DNA from: Adlercreutzia sp910585575
Lineage (GTDB): Bacteria > Actinomycetota > Coriobacteriia > Coriobacteriales > Eggerthellaceae
Length of the DNA: 64,000 nt
Direction: 5' to 3' (one strand)
Assembly (NCBI RefSeq): GCF_951801035.1
Contig: NZ_CATOKT010000009.1
This document shows, piece by piece, positions 12,101 to 24,100 of the stretch (position 1 is its first letter; each line of letters begins with the position of its first letter). The translations under genes and the position numbers were made by a program. The notes under the pieces are model-generated. The model did not search any database and had not been told where the DNA came from. It saw only the letters and a list, made by a program, of their open reading frames with translations.

Positions 12101-15100
12101 TTGCGGTTCGGGAAGTAGGGCTGGATGTCGGCCACGGTGCCGTCCAGCGTGTCCACGTGCACATAGCTGACCAGCTCGTCGAACAGGTAGGTGCCCTCGG
12201 CGTTGGATACGGCGCCCTCGAAGTAGCCGGCGTCGTCCACGGCGATGCGCGTATCGATGTCCACGGGCTTCTGGGTAGTGGTCTCGTTGCCGTCCTCGTC
12301 CTTCTCGGTCACGTCGATCGTGGGCAGGTCGGCCACGTTCGTACGGTAGGTGAAGTTCTTGGACTTGAACCAGATACCGTCGTCGCTGCTCTTGGCGTCG
12401 TACTCATAGTCGGCAGCCATCAAAGCGTCAGCCGTGAAGGTGGTGCCGTCGGCCATCTTGTCGCCGTTGGGCACGAAGAACCACTGGGCCACCTGGAGGG
12501 TCTCCCCTGCCACGGGCTTGTCCTTCGTGGCGTTGCCGTAGATGTCCTTCTCGCTGAAGAAGCCGTCCACGTTCTTGTCCTGGAACACCGTGCCGGTGAT
12601 CTTGGCCGTCATGAAGGCGCCGAAGCCGCCGTCGAGGTTGTCCTCGTTGCGGCCGAGCGACCAGTCGAACGTAATCTCGCTGGCCTCGGCGCCGTCGGCG
12701 GCCAGACCGTTGGTGGTCACGGTGTACTGGGGCTGGCTGCCCTTCACCAGGCCGTCCTCGGACGTATCGGCCACGGCCTTGCCGGCCAGGATGATCTTGC
12801 CGTCCATGGTGTACTTGGTGGCGGTGCCGTCGGCGTAGTCGTACTGGGCCGTCTCCTCGTTCCAGGCCAGGCGGTAGTTGCCGTTGGCGTTGCCGGCCGC
12901 ATCCACAGTGGCGGACACCTTCGTGCTGGCGGCCTGGGAGTTCACCAGGTCGTCGTCGCCCTGCTGCACCAGGGTGGCCGGCAGGCCGGCCACGGCCTGA
13001 GCACGAGCCTCGGTGTCAGTCAGCGTGGCGTTGTGCACGTTGCCGAGCACCTCCACGGTGTAGCCGGCCAGGCGCGCCTCGGACAGCTGCTTCACGCCGT
13101 CCACAATAGCACGCTCGGCCACGTAGCGGGTGGGCAGCTTGTCGACCAGGTAATGGCCGTCATCGTCGGTGGTCACCCACACGCCGCCCTCGACGGCATC
13201 GTAGGTGGCGCCGGGGATGGTGGTGACGGTGGCGGAAGCCGGATTGCGTGTGGCGCCAAACTCAGCATGGGTGTAGTCGTCGTTGCCGAAGTCCTTGTTC
13301 TGCGTCCAGGTCTTGGCCTCGGCGTCGTAGAACCACTGCTTCACGATGACGCGCTTGTTCGCCAGGCCCGGTTCACCCTCGTCCTGGATGCCGTTGTAGT
13401 CGGTCTTCGTGGTGTCCGTCTCGGTGAAGTTGCCGTCAGAGTCGCGCCACAGCAGACCGGCGATGTGCTGGAACAGCGGCAGGCGCAGGCCGCCGTCGTT
13501 GCTGGCACGGTTGATACCCCAGGCCAGATCGTAGCAGCGCTCGTCGCTCGTCACGTCGGAGACGTCCTTGGCCGCTTCGTCCTCGCGGTTGTTCGGGTTC
13601 TTCGAGTTGGGTGCGTCCTGCCTGTTGGAGATGGGCGAATACTTGTCGGCCAGCTGCAGCAGCACGTCGAACTCGTCTTCGGCCATCAGGTAGCCGGTGT
13701 TGTGGATCAGGTCGGAGTCGGCCGTGTAGCTGGCGGAGTCGAAGCCGTTCACCTGCAGCTTGGCGGTGTCGTAGGCGCCGAGCCACCACTGCTCGTCGGT
13801 GACGCGGGCCTTGTAGGCGTAGACGACCAGCTTGCGGTTCGCGCCCGTGCCCACCCATTCCTGGGTCTTCAGGTTCTCGAAGGTGAATACGCCGCCCTCG
13901 ACGGGAGCCACCGGGTCGGTTTCGCCGTTGCCGGTAATGCCGGCGGCCGCCGTGGAGGTGCGCACGGTGCGGGCCACCTTATCGGCATGCTCGTCGGCCG
14001 TGCCGAGGCCGGCCGCCGGGTCGGCGTCGTAGGCGGCCCACTGCTTGGCGTCGGCCCAGGCGGTCTTCTCCCCGTCAGCCGGATCCCACTTGTCGTCGCG
14101 CAGCCACTCTTTCTGCTCGGAGTTGATCACATAGTAGTAGCGCTCGAGCGTAACGGCCAGGTTCTCGGCCGGCTCGTCGCCCTCGGAGCCCTGCAGGCCG
14201 TCGTTGTCGTTGTCGAACCACAGCTTGCCACTGATGGATTGGACGGGAGCCTGCACCTGGCCCACATCGCCGCCGCGGGCCACGTGGCGGGTATGGGGAA
14301 TGACGGTCTCCAAGCCCTCCTCGTCGGTGACGGTCTCGTTGTAGGTCTCGGTGACCACACGGGTCCAGTCGTACAGCACGCTGGCCTCGGTGTCCATGGC
14401 GTTGCCGTTCGGGATGGCCACGCAGCCACCAGCGTTGCCGGCATTGGCGTCGTTGGTGGCACGCTCGGCCGCCAGGATGACCTGGCCGTCGTTGGCGCGG
14501 CTCAGGGCCTTCTTCTCGCCCTCGTTATAGCTGCCCTCGATGATGATGCCGCCGGCCACGCCACGCTCGGTCACATCGGCCGCGTCGGAGTCGGCCGTAC
14601 GATCGGCGTTCTCGGTGTGGAAGCGGGTGAGCAGCCACTCGTTGTCGGAGCCGTCCAGGTTCTTGCTATGGTACACGTCCTCCAGCTCGATGCGGTAGGC
14701 GGCCAGGTAGTGCTTATCGTCATCGGTCACGTAGGCCGTGGGCAGGTTGGCGAAGCGGTACACGCCGTCCTCGTCGGTCTTCACCTGAAGGACGCCCTCC
14801 ATACCCGACTTCACGTTGCCGTTCTCATCCACAACGTACTCCAGCACATTGCCCGTGGGGTTGTCCTCGGAAATGGTGCTGCCGTCGTAGATGATGGGCT
14901 CCAGGTCGCCGTCGCCCTTGATGGCGCGGTTCGAGGTGTAGCGGTCGGAACCGAAGTTCTTGTTCTGGAACCAGTGGCTGTCGCCGTCGGCGGGGTTGGT
15001 GTTGGCCGGATCGTAGTACCACTGCGTAATGTACAGGGTCTCGCCCTCCAGGCCCGGCTCACCCTCGTCCTGCACGCCGTTGTAAGTTTCCTCGGCGCCG

Positions 15101-18100
15101 TATCCATGGATACCGTCGTTCCACAACTTGCCCTCGATGGAGGCGCGGGGCACGGCGAACAGGCCGGCCTCGCCGCCGCGCTGGGTGCCCATCGGATCGG
15201 GCACGTCGTAGGCCACGGAGTTATAGTCGGTCTCGTACTGGTGGCCGTCGCCCTCGTCGGCATGGTCGGCGGTCAGCACGTAGCCGTCGGTGCGCCAGCC
15301 GGCAATGTCGCCATCGAAGAACTCCTGGCGCAGCTCGATGAAGCCCTCGGCGGTGCCGTCGGGCACGCGGAAGGCGTCGGAGTCCACGTCCTCCACACCG
15401 TCGGTCTTCGACGGATCGGAGGTGTCCACGGGCGTCTTCGTCTCCACCACGTTGCCGTTGGCGTCGGTGGTGAAGGTAGAGGTGGTGCGGTTGATGCCCA
15501 CATGGGCCTTGGTCAGCGAGAACGAAGGAGCCACCTCGGCCAGCACCAGGCGGTAGGAGGCCACGTAGAGCTTGTCGGTGGTTACCACCTTGGCGTTCTC
15601 GAGCGGGCTGCTCGCCTGCTCGCCGGGCTCGTGCACCGTGTTCTTGCCGCTCTCGTTCTCCACGTACACGAAGCTGGGCAGCTCGCTGAAGGCGTAGGAG
15701 CCGTTCTTGTCCGTCGTAGCGGACTGGGCCGGGAACACGGCGGCGGGCACCTGCACCCACGCGCCGCGCACCACCGTCACGGGATTGCCGTCGGCACCCT
15801 TGATGGTCTCCTTCACGGGGTTGACGGTGGCGCCGTCGGCCACCAGCTCGCCCTCGGCGGGCACGAAGGTAGCGGCATCGCCCTCGCCGGCCATGGTGCC
15901 GGCCACGTAGTACCACTGGGTCAGCGTCAGGCGCTTGTCGGCCAGAGGCTGCTCGGTGGCGGTGTCGTAGATGCCGTTGAAGTTGTCGTCCTGCCACACC
16001 TTGCCGGTCACCGTGGTGTTGCCGAACAGGCCGAAGCCAGCGTGGAGGCTCGTCTCCTCGCGGGCCACGGAGAAGTCGAAGTCCACCGGCTCGTCCTTGG
16101 CATCGGCGGCATCGGTAGCCTTGCCCGTGGTGGTCACGCGGTACTGGCCCTGGGTGGAGCCGGTGGGCTGGACGGGAGCGCCCTCGCCCTCGGCGTTGTC
16201 GGTGGCCTTGGCGGCCAGCACGATACGACCGTCCAGGGTGGCCTTGCTGAAGGCCACTTCAGCGCCCTCGGCCGGGGCCTGGGCCTGGGTAGTGTACTCG
16301 TTCCAGCGCAGCGGGTAGTTGCCCGCGACGTACAGGTCGGTGCGCTTGTTGGCGGAAGCCGAGAGCACCTTGGAGTTCAGCGGGTCGGTGGCGGCATCGA
16401 GCTCAGAGCTCTCCTTGCCCTCCACGTTCACCTGCATGCGGGTGGCCGGCATGCCGTTCATGGACTGCTCGGCCGTATCGTCGTTGCCCAGCACCTCGAC
16501 GGTGTAGCCGGCCAGGTACTCGGTGGCGGCCTCCAGCACACCCTCCTCGTTCTGACGCACCACGGTGTAGCGGGTGGGCAGGTTGGCGAACTCGTAGGAG
16601 CCGTCGGCCTCGGTGAGGGTCCACACGCCCTTGCGGTTCACGTCGTAGGTGGCCTTCGGCAGGGTGAACAGCTGATCGGCCGGCGCCGTGGTGGTCACGG
16701 AAGCGCCGTTCTCGGCCTTGGTGTAGTAGTCGTTGCCGAAGTCAGCGTTCAGCGTCCATTCCTTGGTGTCGTTGTTGTAGTACCACTGCTTCAGGATGAC
16801 CTTCTTGCCGGCGTAACCGGGCTCGCGGGTGACCGTGGTGGTCGCGTCGTCGCCCTCGCCCTCAACCGCGGTGCGGTTCAGGGTGCCGTCGTAGTCGGTG
16901 TCGTTGAACACCACGCCGGCGATCTTGCTGGCCACGGGCGTGCGCAGGCCGGCGTCGCTGAAGCGACGGTCGGCGCCCAGGCCCAGGTCGTAGGTGAAGC
17001 GGCCGTTCTCGGCCACGGTGTAGCCGGAGCCGTCCGTGACGGTGCCCAGGTTCTCGCCGTTGCGGCCCGTCACCGCCGCAGGCTCGGCCACCTCCGCCTC
17101 GGCATTCGCGGCCAGCTGGTCGGCGGCGTAGCGGTCGAGCGTGTTCTGGTTGGCGTTCAGCGACTGCGGGGCCACCAGGTGGTTGGTGCGCGGCGACTCG
17201 GCGGTCACCACGTTCAGCAGCACGTCGTACTCACCCTCGGCGTTCAGGTAGCCGTTCGCGTAGATGAGGTCGGAATCGACGGTGAAGTCATCGCCCTGGC
17301 GGTACTTGGCTGCGCCGATGGTGCGCTCCCAGAAGGGAACGTCGATGACGCGCACGCGGTAGCCGTAGAGCACGATCTTCGCACCCTCGGTGGTGGTTTC
17401 GGTCACGGTGACCGTCTCCATCACCGGGTTGCCCTCGGTGTCGAAGAGCGGGTTGCCCTCTTCGTCGGTGGCCTGCTGCTCCACTTCCTTCTCCACCTCG
17501 GTGGTGGTGCCGGGCACGAACAGGTGGCTCGGCAGCTCGCCGAAGCTATAGGCGCCGTTTTCGTCAGTAACGGTGGTGCGCTGAGCATTCACGTTAGCGC
17601 CGTTCACGGTCTTCTGCAGGCCCACGGTCGGGTCGGCGTCGTAGGCCGCCCAGTTGTCGGCCCAGTCGGCGTCGCGGGTCCACTGGGCATCCTCGGCCAC
17701 GGCGAAGGAGCCGTCGGCGGTCTGCTCGGCGGTGATGGTCCAGCGCTCGAGGGCCACCGTGCGGCCGGCCTCCAGAGGCTCGCCGGCGAAGGCGGCCGTG
17801 GTCACGCCGTTCTCGTCGGTAACCTCGTCGGTCGGGCCGTCGTAGATGCCGTCGTTGTCGGTGTCGTTCCACAGGAAACCGGAGATGGACTGGCGCGGAG
17901 CCTCCACCTGGCCCACGTCGCCGGCCTCCACGGGCACAGCCACGCCTTCGTCGGTGGTATCCGGATCGGCGATCCAGTCGTAGGTCTCCTCCTCGGTGCC
18001 CATGCCGTCGCTAGCGGGCAGGGTCACGTTGGCGTTCTTGTTGTTCTCGTCGGTTGCCACCTGGGCCAGGATGATCTGGCCGTCGTGGCTGCGGGTGGTG

Positions 18101-21100
18101 CGGGCCGTGGCGGCGCCGTCCACGCCGGCACCGTCGGAGGCGATACCCGTGGTGTCGGCGCTGTTGCGGCTGGCGATGATCATGCCGCCGGCCACGCCGA
18201 AGCGGTTGGTCAGGGCCACGTCGGAGTCGGACACCACGGAAGCCGAGCCGTTGACGGTGGCGCGGTTGGCGTCGTCGGCGTCCACGCCGTCGTGGTGGTA
18301 GCGGGTGAGCACCCACTGGTTCACCGTGCCGTCGGCGGCGTTGGAGGCCTCGCGGTACAGGTCGGCCAACTCCACGCGGTAGGAGGCCAGGTAGTACTGA
18401 TCGTCGTCGCTTACGTACACCGTGGGCAGGTTCTCCACCAGCCACTGGCCGTCCTCGTTGGTCTGCACCGACAGCACGCCGTTCTTGCCCTCCACTGCGG
18501 TCAGCGGCGCGCCGTGGGTCTCGCCCTCGGCCTTGGCGTTGCCGTCGTAGATGATGGCGGCGTCGGCCTCGCCCTCGGCCTTGCTGTACTTGTTAGAGGT
18601 GTAGGTGTCGGCGCCGAACAGCTCGTTGCGCACCCACTCGCCCTCGCCGGACTGGGCGTTGGCGGTCATGGCCTTGGGCTTCCAGTACCACTGGGTCAGG
18701 TAGACGGTCTGACCGGGGATGCCGGCCTCGCCCTCGTCCTGCACGCCGTTGTAGCCCGTGGCGTAGTCGTAGGTGCCGTCGGCGTTCTTCACGCCGGTGT
18801 CGTCCCAGATGCGGCCGGTCAGGCTCGTGCGCGGAATCTTCACGAGGCCCACCTGGCCGCCGCGCTGGGCGAACATCGGGCGCGGCACGTCATAGCGCAC
18901 GCCGTTGTAGACCTGCTCGTACTGGTAGCTGGCGGCGTCATGGTTCACAGCGCCGTTCTCGCCGGCGGTCAGGTAGTGGTTGCCGTCGGCGCCGCGGGCG
19001 GCCACGATGACGTAGCCGTCGGTGCGCCACAGGCTCTTCTGCACGGTGCCGGTGCCGTTGACGTTCGGCGTGGCGTCTTCCACGGCCTGGGCACGGTCGT
19101 CGTCACCGTACTTGTGCTGGGTGTTCTCCTCGTACTCCTCAAAGGTGTTCTCGCCGTCGAAGGAGTTGTCGAAGTACTCCTCCACCACCTGGATGACACG
19201 GTCACCGTTGGGGTTCGGACGGAAGGCGTCGGAGTCGGAATCCTCCAGGGCCGCGCCGTTCTGGGTGATGGTGGACAGGTCTCCCAAGGTCTTGTCGCCG
19301 ATGTTCACGCCCACATGCAAGGTAGTCAGCGCGTAGTTCGGCGCCACCTCGGACAAGGTGATGCGGTAGGCGGTCATGAACAGCTTGTCCAGGGCCACCT
19401 CGTTGGCCTCGAGCATCTCGGTGAGGTCGGTGTCATTGGGCTGCAGCACGCGCAGGGTGTTGGCGGCGGCGGTCTCCTCCCCTTCCTCGTCGGTGCCGGC
19501 CTCGGTTACGTCGCCGGCCAGGTACACGTAGCTCGGCAGCTTCTCGAACTTGTACACGCCCGTGGTCGGGTCGGTCAGGGCCTCGGGACGGGTGAAGGTG
19601 GAGCGGGCGCCCTCGGTGCCGGCGTTCTTCACGCGCACCCAGGCACCGGCCTCGGTGTCCTTCGGCGTGCCATCGGCCTCGCGGCTCAGCGTGTTGGTGA
19701 TCTCGTCCACCTCGAAGTTGTCCTCGTCGGCCTTGAAGGCAGCGATGAGCTTCTCGTCGGTGACGTAGAACCACTGGGTGATGGCCAGCTTGCCGGACGG
19801 GATGACCGTCTCGCCGGGATTCAGGATGCCGTCGAAGTTCTGGTCCTGCCACAGCTTGCCGGAGATGGTGGTGAAGCCGTACTCGCCGAAGCCCGCATGC
19901 ATGCGCAGCTCGTCGCGGCCGCAGGACCAGTCGTAGATGACCGTCTGGTCGGCCGGGTTGCCTTCGGCATCGGTGGGAGCCACCGTGGCGGAGGCAGCGG
20001 AGCCGGCGGCCAGGTACTCGTCGTCCTCAGCGGCCTGAGCCTTGCGGGTCTGGTTCACGTAGTACTGGGGCTGGGTGCCGCGGGCAGCCTCGGTGGCCGC
20101 CGTGGCACGGGTGCCCGTGGCGGCGTTGCGCGTGGCCTCGGCGCCCTCGGCGGCGGCCTGGGCCGAAGCCTGGGCGGCCAGAATGATCTTGCCGTCCATG
20201 GTGGCCTTCACGGTGGTGCCCGCGCCGTCGGTGGTCTGGACCGTCAGCTCGTTCATGCGCACCGGGTAGTTGCCGTCGGTGTAGTCGGCGAAGTTCTGCT
20301 CGTCGGCCTGGGCCGCCAGGGCGCTGATGGCCTTGGAATTCTGCTTGTCGTCCACGTCGTCGGTCTGCAGCAGCGTGGCGGGCAGGCCGGGGATGGCCTC
20401 GGTGTTCGTGGTGTCCACGGCACCGCCCAGCACCTCGACGGTGTAGCCGGCCAGCCATTCCTCAGCCGGCGCATCCAGCGTGCCGGGGACAGCGGGCACC
20501 TCCTCGATACCCTCGTCCTCGTCGCCCTCCACGCCCGGCGTGCCGGCCACACGGGCCTCCACGTAGCGAGCGGGCAGACGATCGAACAGGTAGTCGCCGG
20601 CCACGGTGAGCTGCGTATCATCGTCGCCGAAGCTGTCGGCATCGGTCAGCACGGACACGCCCTCGCCCTCCACGTAGGTGGCGTTCGGGATGATGGTGGT
20701 CAGGCCGTCGGCATAGGCCGCATTCTCGGACTCCTTCACCACCGATACCTCGGACGTGGTGCCGTCGGCATTGGTCACGGTCTTGCTCTCGTAGGTAACC
20801 AGGTTCTCGGCCACCGTGTAGGCATCGTTGCCGAAGTTCTTGTTCTGCACCCACTTCCAGGCAGTTTTCTCCACCTCGGTCTCGACGCCGTCCACTTCTT
20901 CGGTAACGGTCTCGGTAACGGGCTTGAAGTACCACTGCTTCAGGATGACGCGCTTGCCAGCCATGCCCCGATCGGTGGTAACCGCCGGCGCAGCCTCTTC
21001 GCCCTCGGTCTCATTCGCCGTGGGCGTATGGTTCAGGGTGCCGTCGTAGTCGGCGTCCTGGAACACACGACCGGCGATCTTCTGCTGCACGGGCTCGCGC

Positions 21101-24100
21101 AGGCCGGCGTCGTTGCCGGCGCGGTCGGCGCCGCGGGCCAGGTCGTAGGTGAGCACCGGATGGAAGCTGGTGTCCAGCGCGTCGTCGGCGCCCTCGCCGT
21201 CGTCCTGCGTGGCCACGCCCATGCCAGCGGCGGCGTTGGCCAGCTCGCGGGCAGCGTTGGTGGTCAGCACGGTGGCCACAGCATTCTCGCCGTAGCGATC
21301 ATTAGTGCCGTAGCGGTCCTGAGAGTTCTGGTTCGGGTTGTCGGGGTTGCCGGCCTTGCGCTTGTTGGCGGACGGCGTATCGGCGGTCTCCACATTCAGC
21401 AGCACCGTGTACTCCATGGAGTCGGCCACGGTATTGCCCTCGGCGTCGGTGCCCTCGGCCGTACCGCTCATCAGGTAGCCGTCGCGATGCACCAGATCGG
21501 AGTCGGCCAGGTAGTCGTCGGACTCCGGCACATAGCTGGCGCCCTGCAGGTACTTGGCCGTGCCCCAGTAGCGGTTCCACCAGTCGGCCTCGGTCAGGCG
21601 CACACGGTAGCCGAACACCACGAGCTTCGCCGTAGCGCCCTCGGTGCCGTCGGCCACCACGTTGCCGTCCTCGTCGAAGGACAGCCAGCCCTGGCTCTTC
21701 AAGTTCGTGAACTCATAGGAGCCATCGGCCAGGGTGAGCGCATTGTGGGTGCCCTCGACCTCCGAGGTCTTCGGCACCGCGATGCCCATGGCGTTGCGCA
21801 CCAGCAGCACGGGCTCGTACTCCGCATCGGCATCGTCGGCAGCGGGGTTCTTCTTGGCCCAGGCCGAAACCTCGGCCACCTCGGCGCTGAACTTCGCCTG
21901 CAACTCGGCCTCGGACAGGGCGCGGTAGCTATCGGCGGCGCCGTCGGTGCCGGCCACCTTCTCGTAGTAGGTAACAGTCTCGATGCGCGGGCAGATGGTG
22001 CCGTCGGCGTACTTCACCAGCTCGAGCGGCTCGTACTTGCCGTTGGTGCCGGGGCCGGGAGCCTCGATCTGTTCGAAGGCCTCGGCGCTCGTATTGCCGC
22101 CGGCGAACAGCGCCTCCAAATCGTCCTGAGTCATGGCCACGTACGAACCGCCCTCACCGTTGGGGTTGGTCACGTAACGGTAGTACATGGCCTCCTCGTC
22201 GGCCTCGGCCTCATAGGAGCCGTAGTGGTTGTCGCCGGGCAGCCCCACGGTGGGATCGGTCTCGTAGGCCTCGACGGCCTCGGCCGTGGCCCAAGTGGGA
22301 TCGGCGTGCCAGCCGTTGCCCACCACCGCAGCATCGTCGGCCTCGGTGCCCTCAGCCAGGGTGTAGTAGCGCTCGAGCGTCAGCTGGGCACCGGCCACCG
22401 GCTGATCGACCACGGTGTCAGTCTCGCCCGCGGCAACGGTGCCGTTCAGGCCGTCGTTGTCCACATCATTGAACACCACGCCGGAAATGCGCTGCGTCGG
22501 CGGCTTGATCTCGCCGGCATCGCCGCCCTGCACCTGGCGCACGGGCATCTTAGTGGTCGGATCGATCACCTCGTTGCCCTCTTCGTCGAGCAGCGGCTTG
22601 TAGGTCAGCCAGTCGTAGGTAATGTAGCGATCGGTGGGCACCAGCAAATCGCCCTCGACCGCGCCGTCGCCCTCGACGGTCTTCTCAATGATGTCGGCCA
22701 GGGGCACCGTCACCTTCGAGGCCTGCAGGTCGATGGCCGTAGTGGTCTTATCGATGTTGCTGTACTTCGTGTTCTTGGCCTTGTCCGCCAGGATAATGTG
22801 ACCGGTATGGGCGCGCACGCCGTCATGGGCCGTGCCGTCCAAGGTGACCACGGTGTCCTGAGCAGTGATGGCCACGCCACCGCCATGAGCCGGAACCTCG
22901 CTGGTAGCGTCGGAGTCCACGTCGTAGGAAGCCAGCGGATCGGCGGGGTCCACGGTATCGAGCGTCTTGTGGTAACGAGTGAGCAGCCACTTCTCGTCAT
23001 CAGCCGTGGAGTCCTCATCAAAGGACGTCAGCTTCAGGTCGCCCACTTCAACGCGATAGCTGGCCAGGTAATGGCTGCCGTCGGCGCTGGTGTAGGCAGC
23101 GGGCAGGTTGTCGAAGGTGTACACGCCGCGGGTCGACTCGTCCACGCGGTCGTAGACCACGTCGTGAGCGTCGTCGCCCATGCCCTCGGTGACCGTCTCC
23201 TGATAGTGGCGCACGTCGGAAGTCTTCACGGCGATGACGCCGTCCTCCCCTTCCACATTCCACGCGTCGGTGGAGCGCGGCGTGACGGTCTTCTTCTCGG
23301 CGAAGGAGCCGGTCTCCGGGTCCACCACGGGGTTGCCGTCCTCGTCGGTCACCTGCTCCACGGTGGTGTGGCTCGTCAGCTTATCCTTGCCGAACTGCAG
23401 GTTGCGCACCCAGAAGCCGGAGCCGTCAGCGGCGGCCTCGTACTGGCCAGCCTCAACGGCGTCCTCGGGCACGCCGGCCTCCAGCGCACAGGCCTTCAGC
23501 TCGTCGGCGTCCATCGAGGCCAGATCCTTCGTCTGGAACAGGAAGTCCTCGGCCGTCGGAGTCTCGGCTTCCTCGTCGCCTTCCTCGGCGGTCTCGTTGC
23601 CGTTCAAATTGGCGAAGGGCAGGTAGTACCACTGGGTCAGGTACACCTCCTGATCGGCCAGACCGGGCTCGCCGTCGTCCTGAATGCCGTTGTAAGCCTT
23701 GTCGCGGGCTGCGGCATCGTCGGTATTGGCATTGGTCTCGTAGAACGAGTCGTCCCACACCTTACCGGTGATGCTGGAGCGCGGCACCGGCACCAGGCCA
23801 GCGTCCCAGTTGTACAGACGGGCCGCGTCGCCCAGGTCGTACACCGTGGGGTTGACAGTCTGGGCCTCATCGTCCGTGAACAGCATCTTGCCGGAGCCGT
23901 AGTCTTCCTCAGACTCGTACTCGAGCTTCTCGGCCAGGTAGATGCGCATCTTGGCCTTATAGGAGTTGTACTCGTCGTTCAGCGTGTCGTAGATGGCCTT
24001 GGCCGCGTTGTAGCGCGCCAAAGCGGCATCGTAGTCCGTCTTCAGCTTCTTGTAAATGGCGTCGTAGCCGGGGAAGTCGGGCAGCGTGGCCTTGCGCGTC

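Larger units (their letters stand above)
1..23784 (-). repeat. SdrD-B-like array: 24 units in an A-B-C-D cycle
   Basis: Twenty-four units of 200-540 residues each open with a variant of I-x-G-x-[VLI]-W-x-D-x-N-x-D-G. Each runs through a W-Y-Y strand, a T-D-x-x-G-x-Y-x-F strand and a Y-R-V strand, and ends with a G-F/G-L motif. They fall into four types by opening and ending. A ends GGDVGQVEAP, B ends DAGLRxPV, C ends GGFGxFG and has ILKQWYF and YLAGYTVEVLG, and D ends RGGxAGLVxIP. The order A-B-C-D repeats, with one B missing. Canonical SdrD-B repeats are about 110-120 residues, so each unit is either an enlarged domain or a pair of domains, the second part often carrying DGQIILA. The array probably forms a stiff, calcium-stabilised stalk, as in staphylococcal Sdr proteins. 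Confidence 0.85.

Noticed and set aside
13380..20610. Short LPxT-like strings such as LPTRY or LPATL as sortase signals
   Set aside because: They are internal strands of C-type units, without a following glycine, hydrophobic helix or charged tail.
1..23784. Possible CRISPR array or phage tail-fibre repeats
   Set aside because: The repeats are protein-coding, hundreds of residues long, divergent and continuous in frame, with none of the short identical repeats and unique spacers of CRISPR. The SdrD-B signature fits surface adhesins better than tail fibres.
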